Shown: positions 30,422 through 42,660 of the stretch, piece by piece
Layout: each line of letters begins with the position of its first letter
Position numbering within the stretch: the first letter of the stretch is position 1
NCBI GenBank assembly: GCA_014529385.2
Contig: CM043967.1
Location: 131,499,182-131,563,181 of the forward strand
Direction of reading: 5' to 3'
DNA length: 64,000 nt
Source of the DNA: Adiantum capillus-veneris
Taxonomy: Eukaryota; Streptophyta; Polypodiopsida; Polypodiales; Pteridaceae
Made by a program: the position numbers and the translations under genes
Notes under the pieces: generated by a model
The model's input: only the letters and a program-made list of their open reading frames with translations
What the model was told of the DNA's origin: nothing
Databases searched by the model: none

Positions 30422-32350
30422 TGGAAAGGGGGAAATGGGAAAACACCCATCACACAACCTGAATGCCTCTCTATAACCCAATGATTCCACAACACCCCTA
30501 TCCCCTATTTAACACACACCTAAACACCCAATCTGCAAATGACTATTGTCCTTGCTCGTTCCCGACCAACCCATACTACACCAATCCAATTGCAAATCAT
30601 GTCATGATAGCTTACTCTAGAGCACTATATACCCACTTAGAGGAAATTCCATAACAAACAATACACGAAACTCTATTAAGTCCCTTGCATGCACCCACTT
30701 TCCTTTGAGCTTTCAAATTGGCACACACTGCTATGAGCATAGGAAACATTTACACACTTGTACTCAAAGTTCATGCATACACGACATATACATATAGGCA
30801 TGAAAGAGAGAAGGAGGAGATAAAATTTTCTCAGGTAGTGGGAATAAAGAGGCTCACGACACTTTGACTAGTTTTGAGAGTATACCTTGGTGTAACCTCC
30901 TGGTGAGTCCGTGATTGATTTTGGCAAGCTCTCTTTGTTCTGCTTACCGCCAACCCTCTGGCGGCGTCCCTTCTCTTTAACTTGCTAAGGCCACCTTCCT
31001 TCAGCACAGAGTGGCTCACATCCTATAGTAAGTGGTGCTACTCTCTCTTGCTTCATGTGATCCCTGTACAACAAGTCGCGGCTCCCCCCTTTTGCTTGCA
31101 GTGCTGACTCTCCTGCACTTGGTATCTCTCAGCTTATTCTGTGGCTATCAAGCATTCCCAGCTCCTGTCCGTAGCCTTCTTCAGACCTTCAACACCCCTT
31201 TTGCTGCATTTGGCTGGCCTTGATCTAACGGCTCCCTTCCTTCACAGGGTTTTCTCCTCTTGATTGGCTCTCTTGCTGTTGGTCCTTCCTTTTTACCTCA
31301 TAGGTGCCATGCACCTCCCACCCTACCGGAGACCTCCAACACCCTGTTGCTGCTTATGGTCTTCTACAATAAACCCACAAACCGCTTGTACATGAGCACC
31401 CATAGCGTACTGCACCTTTTCTCTAGTGCTACCTTGATCCAACCTCTGCTCACCCGGTCCTGCAAGTGGGTTTCCCTCACGTCAACCATCCGAGATCCTG
31501 CAGACGTCGCCCTTACACAGTAACCTCCCTGCACCTCCTCCTGGTCGCAATTAACTTCCCATCTCCATGCTTTTGGCTGGCCGCTTTGCTCCCTCCAGAT
31601 GACATCCTCATGCCCGCTTTCCTTCTCCACTCGAACTTCCCTTGCCACCCGCGTTCAACTGCACTGTCCTCCCTGTCTTGACATAGCCGCCACCCTTTAC
31701 CAATTCCCCATGCAGTGCTCGCTTTTCCCTGCGAAGTATTGTTGTTTATTTTCTTTTTCTTTCCGTCCATGAAATGTTGAAAATAAGACTCTTTAAGCGG
31801 TCCTTCCCACAGAGAGCTTCAAACAGAGCTTCAAACACAACTGTTTAAAGAAGTGCTCTAAATCTTCGTGGCCACCATTAATTAAAATCATCCGTTAACC
31901 TCTCGGGTGAAGTAATTGTCACCAAGGAAAGCCGTGACCATTTGCCATTCCAAGCTCGATATGATGCTCGACTGGTGAAGGACCATGTAGCTTCTCTCAA
32001 GCACACAAAGAACCTTGACACTGCTGATCTCGGTCACCAATCTCATTTGACATACACATCACAATTAGACTCGTTGAAAATTGCATCAAGTATAGCTTCA
32101 ACCACCCTGCCATTTGCTTCCAATTCTCCATGCACCGACTTCTGACGTGTCCGTGGATGGATCAAGTAAGGGTGCACTACCGTCGACACGAAACAGCATT
32201 GCCCCGCCCTGCTCATCCACTTTTTTTTCATGCCTGATGGCGTGTCTGAGCATGAGATCAGCTCCCACGAGCTCAACCTCCCCTCCTAGCATTGTCGTTA
32301 CCTGCATGCTTGCTGTCTCCATTATTTTTCTCCTCTTCTCACACACAAAT
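30422..32350 (-). mobile_element. Putative 5' LTR region of T3 (right edge uncertain)
   Basis: The left edge TGGAAAGGGGGAAATGGGA (30,422) closely matches TGGGATGGGGGAAATGGGA at 50,968, and the following GAATGCCTCTCTATAACCC matches there too. On the minus strand this is an LTR end followed within 30 bases by gag-side sequence. The rest is C/T-rich and holds several open frames without domains. I could not define the outer edge; 32,350 is a guess. Confidence 0.4.
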
Positions 32351-33202
32351 AAGCCTAAGACCTTATGGACGGCATCCCTTGGGCGGTCTTTATGCCTTTT
32401 TGGCTTATGGGTGGCCTAGCCTTTGCTTTTTGGGGCCATTGCCCTCAATGGGCACCACGCTGGGCATATATATTGACCAAAACATTGCATCGCATGACTT
32501 TTTTTTATTTATTTACAGCAGCCTTCGGCTCACATTATCATCGTGAGTTTTGTTGCCCATTTTAGTGTCGTGGACATTTCCATAGGTACTAAACTGTTTA
32601 TTTCAGCCAACCAAAGAGGACCCAAAATTCTACGAATTACTTATTGAAGTTGTGATTTAGTGCTAACAATAATATGCATCTTTTGCTTGCAATGGAAACA
32701 AATAGGTCATACAAGTTTTTGTGATTCATGCAACCTACTTGATTATGCTAAAAGCTAAGCATTCACGCAATACGCAACAACAACAACGAATACAAAGCCC
32801 TCCTCTGTGGGGGCACCAAAATTGAGGCGGTCTGGGGCGGGCAACAAGAGAGGCGACCTCTAAACATCCCTCAAGGCTCATCTGCTGCTCAATTGGGTTT
32901 AGAGAAACCACAAGCAATTAAAAAAAACAACAAATTCACAACCAAACAAGTGAAGAGACACCACCTAGTTATGGGATGCGAGCTAGGATGCGAGAGAGAT
33001 TTTGTCACAACCAAGAAGAGGTGCAACAAAACACACACAAGAAATCTCACACCAAGACACACACCAAATGGAGCGAAGAGAGAGAGGAATGAAACTTGTG
33101 TAATACCTTGTTTGTGACTTGAAAATGGAGATGGTTCATTATCAAGCTATCGTAGAGCTTGTACAAAACTAACCCAATGCTTAGTGAATGCTAAACATTG
33201 CT

Positions 33203-33205
<3 letters not shown>

Positions 33206-33259
<54 letters not shown>
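33206..33259. repeat. (CA)n microsatellite
   Basis: Uninterrupted CA dinucleotide run of about 54 bases. Confidence 0.95.
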
Positions 33260-33261
<2 letters not shown>

Positions 33262-33789
33262 TCTTAGGTTTTGGGAGACCTCTCACCACAATACCCTCTT
33301 ACAATGGACATAAAATTGCGTATTGCACAAGTGGACGGACGAAGATTTGAACGACGAACCACGCCTTTGAAGCACCAAACCTCTATTTATTGATAATAAT
33401 GGAACATATACAATTTGAGCTCCCACTCTATCACTTGCAATGTGTAAAAGCTTCTCTCACACCAAGTGTGAAACTCATAAAGTGGTTGCTACACCTAAGT
33501 CTCTCCTCACGCATAGAGTGTTGGGGTGCAATGTGAGATGTTGGAGATAAGAGCTCCAAGATAAGAGACTATAGCTAATTTACAAGAAGGAGAGGGGCCT
33601 ATTTATAGGTTGGAGACCCCTCTCTTTCACGTTATTGGTAATCTTATTTTACAAGCTAACAAATCAAGATTATGGTTTTTTTTTAATACCAAAACATTGT
33701 GGGTCTTCTTTGTCTGCTTGAGTGATGGATGTGGGCTCAAGAAAAAGCATTATTGATGGTAGAGAAAAGTAAAATTAGATTTTTAAGGG

Positions 33790-33790
<1 letters not shown>

Positions 33791-33831
<41 letters not shown>
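33791..33831. repeat. (GA)n microsatellite
   Basis: Uninterrupted GA run of about 41 bases after GGGGGG. Confidence 0.95.
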
Positions 33832-33835
<4 letters not shown>

Positions 33836-34374
33836 CTATATATACATGGCTTGAGGGAAGGTGCTTTTAAAAGTTAGTCTAGTGGACGTTTGTGTTAGTA
33901 GGTTATTAGTTAGTGTTAGCAATCACTAAAAGTTAATGATAGATTTACACTGGGTAGAATGTGTTGAATAGTTGAAGGAAGATGAGTGAGTCAAGTGAGA
34001 GAATCCTCTCAAGGAGTGCACTATGTAATCATATTAATGTATAACATGAGTTCAAAAGGAGGGGTTTTAAAATGTAAAAATCTTAGGCAATTTCACAGAG
34101 ATACATTAAAATAAGGGGGTTTTATATTCAATTTTGAAAAAAAATCCTAAAATAAGGGCTCATTTTATTCATTCAAACATGTTAAAAGAGGTTTTTTTTT
34201 TAATACGCCACGAATGCACATTATATAGGGGGGTGCTGAATGAATGGTGAACCCCCCGAGGGAATCCTTCTCTTGTTACGCCATCGTCGCCAAGGTTGAA
34301 CACCACAAGAAATGCCAATGTTGTATGATGATAATCCCCAATTAGCAGAGATTAAGCATATTTCACATGCTAAT

Positions 34375-35235
34375 TTGTAACAGCTCTCTAGAAGTGATTA
34401 TCAAGCTTTCAATCTCTATCACTAATGATACTAGCTGGAAGACCGTAGAGTTTATATATATGCTCTACAAATAGCCGTGCTAATTTTGGTGTCTTAACCG
34501 TAGTCTTAGTGGGAATGAATCAACCCATCTTTGTGAGAAGGTCTACAATTACCCAAATGACATCATGGCCATGATTTGTAGTAGGTAGTCCTACTACAAA
34601 ATCCATAGAGATACTCTCCCACTTACCTTGTGGAATCTCTAAAGGATGTAAAAGGCCACCTACCTTGAGGTTCTCTGCCTTATTAACTTGGCAATGTTGG
34701 TAGTTTAGTACGTACTCTTGAACATCATGATGTAAGCCCAGCCAATAAAATTGCCGTCGAACTAAGACATACGTCTTAGGAATACGTGGATGACCAGCAC
34801 TTGGACTATCGTGACACTCAAATAAGATTTGGCACCTAGTGTCTGAGTCCTTTGGCACACATACTCTACCTTTGTGGAGTAAGTAGCCATCATCAATGGA
34901 AAAACTCTTCCATCGCTTAAGCTCTTCCTGAGTAGGGGTGGAGCTCTGTGTGTTGGAGTTTTTATCTGCGAGTGCAGAGGCATGTGAGTGTGAGGGATCC
35001 CTTTTTAAAACTGCACTCCACACTTTAGCATATGATTGATCTTGTGCACACTTGCCACGTAATGACTCCAAAAATCCACTCTTTAGTTCCGTGAAAGCAA
35101 GTGAATTAATCTGAGGCATCCGACTTAGTGCATCCGCTACTACATTATATCGCCCCTTGCGATATCGTAGCTTACAATCATAATCTTGAAGGATTTCGGC
35201 CCATCTAGCTTTATGGCCCTTCAAGTCCATTTGAG
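34375..35235 (-). pseudogene. Ty3 element D integrase, truncated
   Basis: The minus-strand frame 34,520-35,230 starts in the RNase H tail (YNVVADALSRMPQ), then the integrase zinc-binding domain: CHDSPSAGHPRIPKTYVLVR with the HH pair, and a degenerate CxxC (HCQVNKA). Core: SMDFVVGLPTTNHGHDVIWV with the first catalytic Asp. After a stop at about 34,518 the frame continues …LPASIISDRD with the second Asp near 34,400, then ends; no Glu or C-terminal domain remains. The truncation lies about 34,370-34,400. Family style is chromovirus-like (ADALSR, MDF-V-GLP), unlike T1/T2. Confidence 0.85.
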
Positions 35236-36360
35236 TAGTAAACGTTTGATACTATCATGATCAAAAACTACTTCAAACTTGGCACCATATAAATAGTATC
35301 ACCACTTTCATAAAGGGTGAATTATGGCATAGAGATCTCTCTCATAGACTTAATAATTCTGTTGAGCTCTATCTAACTTTTTACTTTCAAAGGCTATAGG
35401 TCTTCCCTCCTGGAGAAGTACTGCACCAATTGCTTTATCACTAGCATCAATCTCTACCACAAATGGCTTTAAGTCGGTCAACGATTGCTAGGATGGTACC
35501 TTGAGTTGTTCGAAACTGCATTTTTGGGCTTCTTCCCAAGAGAAGGTCTTACCTTTTGCTTTAAGTTGATCCATCATAGGAACAACAATTTTGGCATAAT
35601 CACGGATATACTATCGATAAAATCCAGCCATGCCTAAAAATATTTGAAGCTCCTCAATCGAGTTGGGAGGTGGCCATCGAAGAATGGCAGCGACCTTGTC
35701 AATGTCCATTTTGATGCCAGAATAAGAGATCACATGACTGAGGTAATGTATCTCTATTTTAAGGAAATTGCACTTGCTTTGCTTAGCATACAACGTGTGA
35801 GCTCGTAACTGTTCAAACACTAATAATAAGTGTTCTATATGTTCATCTTCAGTCTTACTATAAATGAGAATGTCATCAAGGAAAACCACAACAAATTTTC
35901 CAAGATTGGTACGGAAGACACTATCCATGAGTGTCATAAATGTAGTTGGAGCATTGGTTAGACCAAAAGGCACAACCAAAAATTCAAAATGCTTGAACCG
36001 TGTTTTAAAGGCAGTTTTGGAGATATCTTGTAGTAGAATACGTACCTGGTGGTATCCTGACCGAAGATCTATCTTTGTATAGTATCTTGCCCCATGGAGT
36101 TGATCAAACAACTCATCCACTCGAGGCAGAGGATACTTGTTCTTGATCGTTATCGCATTTAATCTGCGATACTCTACGCACATGCACTTAGTACTATCTT
36201 TCTTTTTTACCAATATAATTGGTGATGCCCAAGGCGAAGTGCCAGGTCTAATGAAACCACGAGCAAGGCAGTCAGCCAGTTGACTCTCAACCTCCTTGGC
36301 TTCTTTAGCACTCATACGATAAGGTGGTTTACTCACCGGTTTAGTGCCTGGCAAGACATC
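35236..36360 (-). pseudogene. Ty3 element D reverse transcriptase and RNase H
   Basis: Frame 35,611-36,354 is an almost intact [55 protein letters not shown] with the first Asp, [30 protein letters not shown] with F-L-D-D, and [15 protein letters not shown]. The RNase H region 35,236-35,600 is broken by stops but shows DASDKAIGAVLLQEG-like codons on the minus strand near 35,410-35,460. RT is the best preserved coding block of the window. Stop codons downstream prevent a full polyprotein. Confidence 0.9.
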
Positions 36361-37195
36361 TATGCCATGCTACACATCACGTATAAGGGGTAAACCCGGT
36401 GGTAAATCACTTGAGAACACATCACTATACTCCGTGAGTAAGTGAGTTAGCTTTTGTCGTGCAAAAGGAGAAAGTAAACTAAAGTTATGCTGGGATGGAG
36501 AATCTTGTTATTCCTGTAATGTTTGTTTTACAACAGTTGCATGTTGCTCTATAGAATAAAAATTGATAGCACTTTGCTCGTTAGATTTGTTAACACATTT
36601 TTTATCAGTAGAATTCATCGTTAGATTTGTTAACACTTTGTTTATCAGTAGAATTCATTGCACTTTGCATACTGTAAGAATTCATTGCACTTTGCATACC
36701 ATTACTAGAATTCACCGCACTTTGCTCTTGAGAATTCACAAGACTTGGAGAGAAGCAGTAACACAAAAAGACTTCATCTATTAAATCTGCTTTCTGCAAA
36801 ATAGAAAGCTCGACTGTACATATAAGAGGTGCAAATGGTATATTTTTCTCACCAAGCAAAAGCACATGTTTACCATTGGCTATAAAGGATAAGGATTTGT
36901 GTTCATAACTAGTGTGCAATGTGTTTCCTAAACCATGCAGCCACTCTCATCCTAAAACTACATCAGCACGGTCCATGTTCATAACTTGGAAGTCAAGGGT
37001 CATCGTATGATCTTGAAAAATAAGCTCAACCCCTTGAACTACCTTGTCCCATACTTCTTTATCATTCCCAGACATCTGCTCCACCACATACTTGTGAGAG
37101 CAGGGAGTCTATGTAAGCTTCAATTTCTTGACTAGCTTATAGTTCAAGAAGTTATGACTTGCACCATCATCTACTAAATGGGAACACTTTCTCCG
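36361..37195 (-). pseudogene. Element D protease and pre-RT linker
   Basis: Minus strand, broken. Near 36,920-36,960 the block VVLGWEWLHGLGNT is the C-terminal protease signature (LGxxWL). Further along are LSFIANGKHVLLLGEKN and a Ser/Asn/Gln-rich stretch (36,600-36,740) built of imperfect repeats NSxxMQSAMNS. The upstream half near 37,000-37,190 includes DHTMTLDFQV. The active-site Asp region near 37,160-37,180 is damaged. Confidence 0.65.
36600..36740 (-). repeat. In-frame minisatellite in element D linker
   Basis: Four to five imperfect units around GAATTCATTGCACTTTGCAT, about 27-33 bases each, encoding a Met-Gln-Ser-Ala-Met/Val-Asn-Ser theme on the minus strand. Confidence 0.7.
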
Positions 37196-37299
37196 TTAAT
37201 TAGTGCCATGCATGCAAATCAAGTCATGGAGGCCAAAGGTGGGCTGCCACATTGAAGCAGGCACACAACACTTGTGCTTTTCTTCCATATGAAGAACCT

Positions 37300-38499
37300 C
37301 TACAACACAATATTTGGAGATGAATCTAATGTGGGGCATTGCACCATGTGCATGGTATTTTCTTTGCCTTGAAAAAGAGGACAATCTTTCTTGTTATGTT
37401 GGTCCGAAAGACATCTAAAACACAAATTGTGTTTCTTTGCATGCTCAAAATCAGCAATGTTGAGAGACTCACCTGGAGTATCTTGTGATTGCTTAGGCTT
37501 ATTAGCCTCTTGTGGATGTGGAGAGGTAGATTGTCTCTTATTCCTCTTGGAATGAGTGGGAGATCTACCTTGCCATTGGCTCTTAGCCACATTTCTCTTA
37601 GCAAAAGTATTCTTACAGTAGGGGACATTTTCTTTCCTCTCTTGGTCATCATCATATCTTTGCGCATGACTAATGTCTTTTTTCAAAGTTTTTGGATGTT
37701 GGGTCTTGACATAAAGATGATAGTATTTGTCAAGACCCCTATTAAAACCCCGTATCTTTTGGAATTCATCTAGATCTTCTAGTGTTAATATGATTTCCCT
37801 ATACTTCAAAAGGTATCGTGTGAGAGAGAGGCCAGACATACAGCATGCATCCCATGCTAACCAATTCTTATCTTCTTCATTGGAGTCAAAACCCTCTTTG
37901 GAGAAAGAAGCTTGAAATGCAGCCCAAGACGGAGGACGAGTATCTATTGGAAATGTCATCCACCACTTATAGGCCTTGCCTTTAAGAGAGAGACTTGTTT
38001 CCATAGCTGTCTTTATATCTGGGGTGCGTCTTAATCTATGAATATCACTCCATTTGTGTAAGGATGTATTGACCGCATCCTTGTTGCGATTACGTTCTTC
38101 CCCGTGAAACTCAGGAATGGTGATATTCTTAAGTAATGCATTGCTACCTTCTGCATCTTCTGCAACACTTGTCTCTTGGACTCCTTGAGTTGTGCCAGAT
38201 TGGTTTCCTTGAACCGTGCCACTTGTGGCTCGTTGAGTTGTCTCTGAATTCATAAATTTCACAAGTAACTCCGTAAGATTGGTAAAATTTGCATTGAGTG
38301 TAGAGAGGTTGCTTTCAAGTACGCTTTGTCGATGTTCCAAAGTCTTGAAAGAAGCCATATCTACAAGCCCATGATCTCCTAAATCGTCATCATCATGCAT
38401 ATTAGTGTCAGCAGCACGCATGGTGCCCTGATTTTGATCTACGTGCTCAAAATCAAATGTGTGTGTAGGTGGGATATCCTCACTGGCCATGGTAAACAC
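37300..38499 (-). pseudogene. Element D gag, long open frame
   Basis: A 399-codon open frame, the longest in the window. It starts MFTMASEDIPP; the second Met (MASEDIPPTH, 38,490) fits the usual gag start. Order: acidic N-terminus with a D/H run; a coiled-coil-like segment about residues 50-85 (TLEHRQSVLESNLSTLNANF); T/Q-rich linker; capsid with NITIPEFHGEE and LKGKAYKWWMTFPIDTRPPS; basic linker; zinc knuckle CFRCLSDQHNKKDC (CX2CX4HX4C, complete). Role: capsid and RNA packaging. It ends in LDSSPNIVL, with protease frames downstream. It is intact as an ORF, but the element is dead because integrase is truncated. Expression is unknown. Confidence 0.8.
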
Positions 38500-38869
38500 A
38501 CACTAATGCAAAGAGAGAAAAAAAAACCGGCAACATGTACCTTGAGAAATTGAAGTCTTTGTGTTTTGTATGCTCTATAATTTACGTTGCATGTGAACAT
38601 CGCCTTGTGGGAATTTGAGTGCTTCACTTTTCGTTCGTTGTAAGAATACCTTTGATGATTCTTCACAAAAACCCGTCGTTTTTGTGAAGGCTTTTGTTCA
38701 CTTTGAAGCTACCTCCTTGACAAAAAAAAGAATTTTTGGAGGAAAACTTGCCTTTGTCCAAGAAGTGAAAAGGAAGGGTGAAGCTACTTCCTTGAAGTTT
38801 GAAGCTTTCCCTTTCCTTCTGGTTTTCCTTTCAACACAAGTAGGCTATCTTTCCTTGTTATACACAACA

Positions 38870-38965
38870 AGGGTCAATAGATTGATGGTAAAGTGTTGGC
38901 CTCTTACCCTCATGGGGTGGGTTCAAACCTCCTTCATGCAAGGGTTAAGCGGGCCTTCCTACGCG
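38870..38965 (+). repeat. tRNA-derived SINE-like sequence
   Basis: Box A-like TGGTAAAGTGTTGG (38,885-38,898) and box B-like GGTTCAAACCT (38,920-38,930; consensus GGTTCGAANCC) sit about 35 bases apart, as in polymerase III promoters. No cloverleaf with intact stems could be drawn, so it is a SINE head or tRNA pseudogene rather than a tRNA gene. Confidence 0.45.
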
Positions 38966-39350
38966 CACAACCAACGTGCCAATAGAAGCCTTCGGAGCCT
39001 CTGTGCCATTGAGTTTGCCTTGGTTGCTTGTGTTGGTCGCCCGCCTTGGGGGGCGTAGCAAGGCGGGCGTAGATGGGGTGGCCACGATCGACTGTCGCTG
39101 TCTGTCCATGCGTTGCTTGCACGGAAAATTGTGTCTGCCTTCTTTTTGCTGCACATCAAAGACGTCTTTGTTTGTGGAACATGGGAGAGAAGCAAAGCAT
39201 CGCACGCACATGCAACCCGCTTTTAGCCTCCTCCCAAAAATAGCTCGGTTCTCAGTGAAAGGGCGGTGGTAATGTGTGTGCTAGTCTCCACCCAACCGTA
39301 CTATTTTATAGCCTCTCCCTAGCGTACACAATGTCTGGCCATGCCGGTAG

Positions 39351-39429
39351 CCTTGCCTATAGGACCCATGTCCTTACATGTCGGTTCTCCAATGAAATGA
39401 GTGAACGTGGAGTAGCGCTAGGATGAAGC

Positions 39430-39477
<48 letters not shown>

Positions 39478-39686
39478 TCTCTCACACATAGTCGACGGTA
39501 GCTTCAAAACTTGATTATGATAAAAGGTGGCCTTGCCTATAGGACCCATGTCCTTACATGTAAGTTCTCCAATGTAATGAGTGAGCGTGGAGTAGCACCA
39601 AGATGAAGCTCACACACACACTCTCTCTCTCTCTTCCTCTCTCACACATAGTCAACGGTAGCTTCAAAACTTGATTATGATAAAAG
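39351..39686. repeat. 180-bp tandem duplication with expanded (CT)n
   Basis: Copy 1 is 39,351-39,530; copy 2 is 39,531-39,686. Both start CCTTGCCTATAGGACCCATG and end AACTTGATTATGATAAAAG. Copy 1 has about 43 bases of CT repeat (39,432-39,474); copy 2 has a short CT run preceded by CA repeats. Few other differences, so it is recent. Confidence 0.9.
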
Positions 39687-40039
39687 TTCTGTTTACAAAA
39701 TGACCTAGGTACCTTATATACTAAGGCTACCATAGGTCAAACCTAAAATAAAGTTCAAGGGGTAAAATGGCTTTGTATGTACAATCTGGAAGTGCCATTG
39801 CACCCCTACTTCTACAACTAGACTAATTACTCATTACAAATGATGTTTTTAACCATAATCTACAACATTTCATAACTCTCAAAAAATAAATCTTTGTTGA
39901 GTTGTGACGTGATGTTGACCCACGGGTCAACACTACCCCCTCCGAATTCATGTTGTCCCTAAAATGACCTAGTTGTCAATGTCGATGCAGTCTTTGTTGT
40001 CGTTTTGCTTTCTTGTGCTCCATTGCTTGTACTTTTGTC

Positions 40040-40540
40040 AAACCACAATAAGAACTGTGATCCATGAAAGTCATAAGTGATGACGATCTTTATGTCCTTC
40101 ACATCCATGCCTCAAGCTATAATATCTTTTGTTGTCATGATAGGGCTATTGCCAGATCAAAACTCAAAAGGGACCCAATCTTGTTCAGCTTGACTTTGAT
40201 GATCATGGATAGAGAAAGCTCCATCCATCACTTTGCTCCAACAAATCTATCAATTTTGAGTATTTCTCATTCTCAAAAACAACTTCTAGAATTGTTAGAA
40301 TTGAATGATTGTCCTTTAGATCTTGTGAGCCAATGAAAACTTTGCAAGGATTCTGTAGAAATTGTATGTCTAAACCTTCAACTTCTTTAGGCCAAGTAGC
40401 ACTCCAATAAAAAGCCTGTTTGTCATGCCAAATCTGGGAGATAATTTTTCTAATTTGAGGTTCAAAACCCATGTCTAGTATTCGATCCACCTCATCAAGG
40501 ACAAGATATGTAACCCTGCAAAGGTCAATTTTTCTACCAT
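40040..40540 (-). pseudogene. DEAD-box RNA helicase retropseudogene (DBP2/RH20-like)
   Basis: The minus strand reads [20 protein letters not shown] (motif II, with DEVD in place of DEAD), then [13 protein letters not shown] (motif III SAT), [17 protein letters not shown], the inter-domain region, and after a frameshift near 40,215 QSQAEQDWV … GMDVKDIKIVITYDFHGS (motif V and beyond) to about 40,040. Parent family: p68/DBP2 class RNA helicases. It begins abruptly before motif II, has two in-frame stops (near 40,115 and 40,160), and lacks about 25 residues between two Met-Asp-Gly sites. No introns in about 500 bases; consistent with a 5'-truncated processed copy. Confidence 0.8.
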
Positions 40541-42560
40541 TTGTATTTGCTCTTCTTTGTTGTTGGTGACTCCTTTGTTCCTGCATCAAGGTGATCAAAT
40601 TTGCATTTGCCACTGTTAGCTTTTGTGTGCTTTGTAAATCATTATACTGATTCTACTTGATACATGGCTTAATTAAAGCTCAACAACCCCCAATTAATTT
40701 CCCCAAGTTAGTAACTTGCTTCAAAAGGGACTTATCTAACATCATTTGTGATAGATGACTATCTATGAGCTATCATGGTCCATTTGTCCCCAAAGGTCAT
40801 ATACATGATGTACAAGGTATGCAGATGGCTTCAGATTTGAAAAAAATGCAGCTTTGACTAGGTGTTAGACTTTTGAAATAAATAATTAAATTAATAACCC
40901 TTTTAGCTTGTACTCTCTATTCATAGCCTCGTGACAAGTTTGGCTTGATTCGGATTTGTATTTGGCTTTACAAGCTAACTTTTGGATTTCAGTCTCGAGA
41001 ATGACTGATGGGCATCTCTGGCACCTCCTGGCTACCAAACAAATATAGAACCAATGATGATGACCAAAATTTGGCTTGACCCTTGGTTACTCATGCAGAC
41101 ATCCCGATAGATGATTGAACTGTCATTTTTGCCCCTTTTATTCTTGTCCGTACTGTTAGTCCCTATTGTTTGTTAGGCTTCATTAAGTCACATACAAGAT
41201 AGAAGATTTACAGTATAAAGATCTACTTCCTGTATATGGCCTTGTAGTTGTGTGAAGTGGAAAAAATAGGCAACTTTACACTTGATGGGTGCTTTTGTTT
41301 AGTTGCAATACCAACTTTCTTTGTCCTGAAGGCCATCAAAGTTTTATGACCATTCTCAGTCATTTTTGGCCCCATATTGCTAAAGACTGATCAACATTCT
41401 TTTCTTACCTTTGACATTACCCATTGTGCATATGGCTTTCAAGGCATACCTTGTGAAGTGTCGTCTTTTTTTGTTCCTTCTTCTCTTTGTGTTGCTGGGA
41501 ATCTCTTTAGTGTGTTCTTCACATGGATTATAAATTTTTTCCCTCTTTTTTTAAAAAAATCTCAAAAATAACAAAATAAAACCAAAAATCAAGTCAGTAA
41601 AAAGAAAAATCATTCAAAGAGAATTCTAAATGCTATGTACATTGTACACATGTCCCTAGGGGCTCATATATGGATTTTGTCCCCATACTCCTCTTGTAGT
41701 GATACTATGAGGGCATATACTCTAAATTTTATCAAAAATCATCACAATCAAACTCAAAAATTTGATGCAACTCACAAAACATTGCTCTCTAATATTGATA
41801 ATACTAGGTCCGCATTTAGGATGCCTCCCCCCCTCCTATTTGGAGTCCTCCTTGACGACAAGGTATCGCCAAGTGTATGTGTTGTGCTTGCGTAATAAAA
41901 AATTGTGCCTATTAAGGCCTTGTAATGTATCCCTATTATGCATACAAAGTAAATGCATGGAAAAATTTATGATATGCAAGATGTGGGTATAAGAAAATTT
42001 CTTATAAGCATTTGTTGGCGAGCCTTCCTAGTCTAAGAAATGTGATTATCTTTGAATCTCCTATGTCGTTTGCTTGAATGAAACTTGTAGAGATTTTTTG
42101 AAGGCTTACTTATCTGTTTGATGCTTCTTTAGAATCCATTTTAGCCTTGTTGTTGGTTGTTGTATTTGGCATTGCTCCTCAGTAGTGGGTTCTCTTATAA
42201 CTATACTATAATTGTAGGAGGAATTGAAAGAATTCAAGCGGTGGTGCAATGATAATAGTTTTCTTGGTTTCCTTTGTGTGAGGGCCATGCCAAGGACCAT
42301 TGGATGCACCATCTTCGAATGGATACACCACGATTCTTGATATCCCTCCCGCTTGAGACCCACACCAAGATAGGAATCCTCCCACTCTTCAATGCCAACT
42401 CAAGGGGGTGATAACACCCCAAAATATCTTTCCTTATCGCTTTGAAATTTCCAGTTGAAGTCATTAACCTAAATGTGAACTCGACCTTGCCGGGTTAATT
42501 GGTGGGTGTTCTCTAGTTCACCCTTGTTTCAAGGTCACTGAGATGCTTTTTTCTCATTTA

Positions 42561-42660
42561 TGGCCGAGCAGAGTCGTCAGAGCGTTGCCCTAAGATGAGT
42601 GTATTTAATAGCTACACAAATTAGTCCTCATTTCCAAGTTTGATTCCCGCTACGTAGATC
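42561..42660 (+). repeat. Possible tRNA-Leu/Ser-like SINE or tRNA relic
   Basis: TGGCCGAGCAGAGTCG resembles the start of class II tRNAs (TGGCCGAGTGGT), and GTTTGATTCCCGC (42,639-42,651) differs from box B plus flank (GTTCGATTCCCGC) at one base. Anticodon stem pairing is poor. Low-confidence relic. Confidence 0.3.

Larger units (their letters stand above)
32351..34370. other. Unassigned repeats, possible LTR on the minus strand
   Basis: No gene supported. 33,360-33,661 read on the minus strand has CCTATAAATAGG (33,598-33,609), then ATCAATAAATAGAGG (about 33,380-33,394), the spacing of a promoter and poly(A) signal in an LTR, possibly starting TGTTAGCTTG at 33,661. 34,190-34,260 holds short G/C runs around GGGGGG and CCCCCC. 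Confidence 0.35.
38500..39931 (-). other. Element D upstream region, possible LTR
   Basis: On the minus strand 39,931 begins TGTTGACCCGTGGGTCAACA, a palindromic start preceded by GGAGGGGGTAG, resembling a polypurine tract plus LTR start. No matching second LTR lies in the window and no clear primer site was found before gag, so the LTR call is tentative. The interval also holds a SINE-like piece and a 180-base duplication. Confidence 0.35.

Noticed and set aside
37300-38499. Reading element D gag as a host zinc-knuckle gene
   Set aside because: Same-strand protease, RT, RNase H and integrase follow in Ty3 order, so it is retroelement gag.
38934-39272. Several overlapping frames on both strands near 39 kb
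   Set aside because: Mutually overlapping, motif-free frames in moderately GC-rich DNA next to a SINE-like piece.
42106-42464. Two overlapping minus-strand frames with ordinary-looking residues
   Set aside because: No motif, no homologue recognised, no splice or start support.
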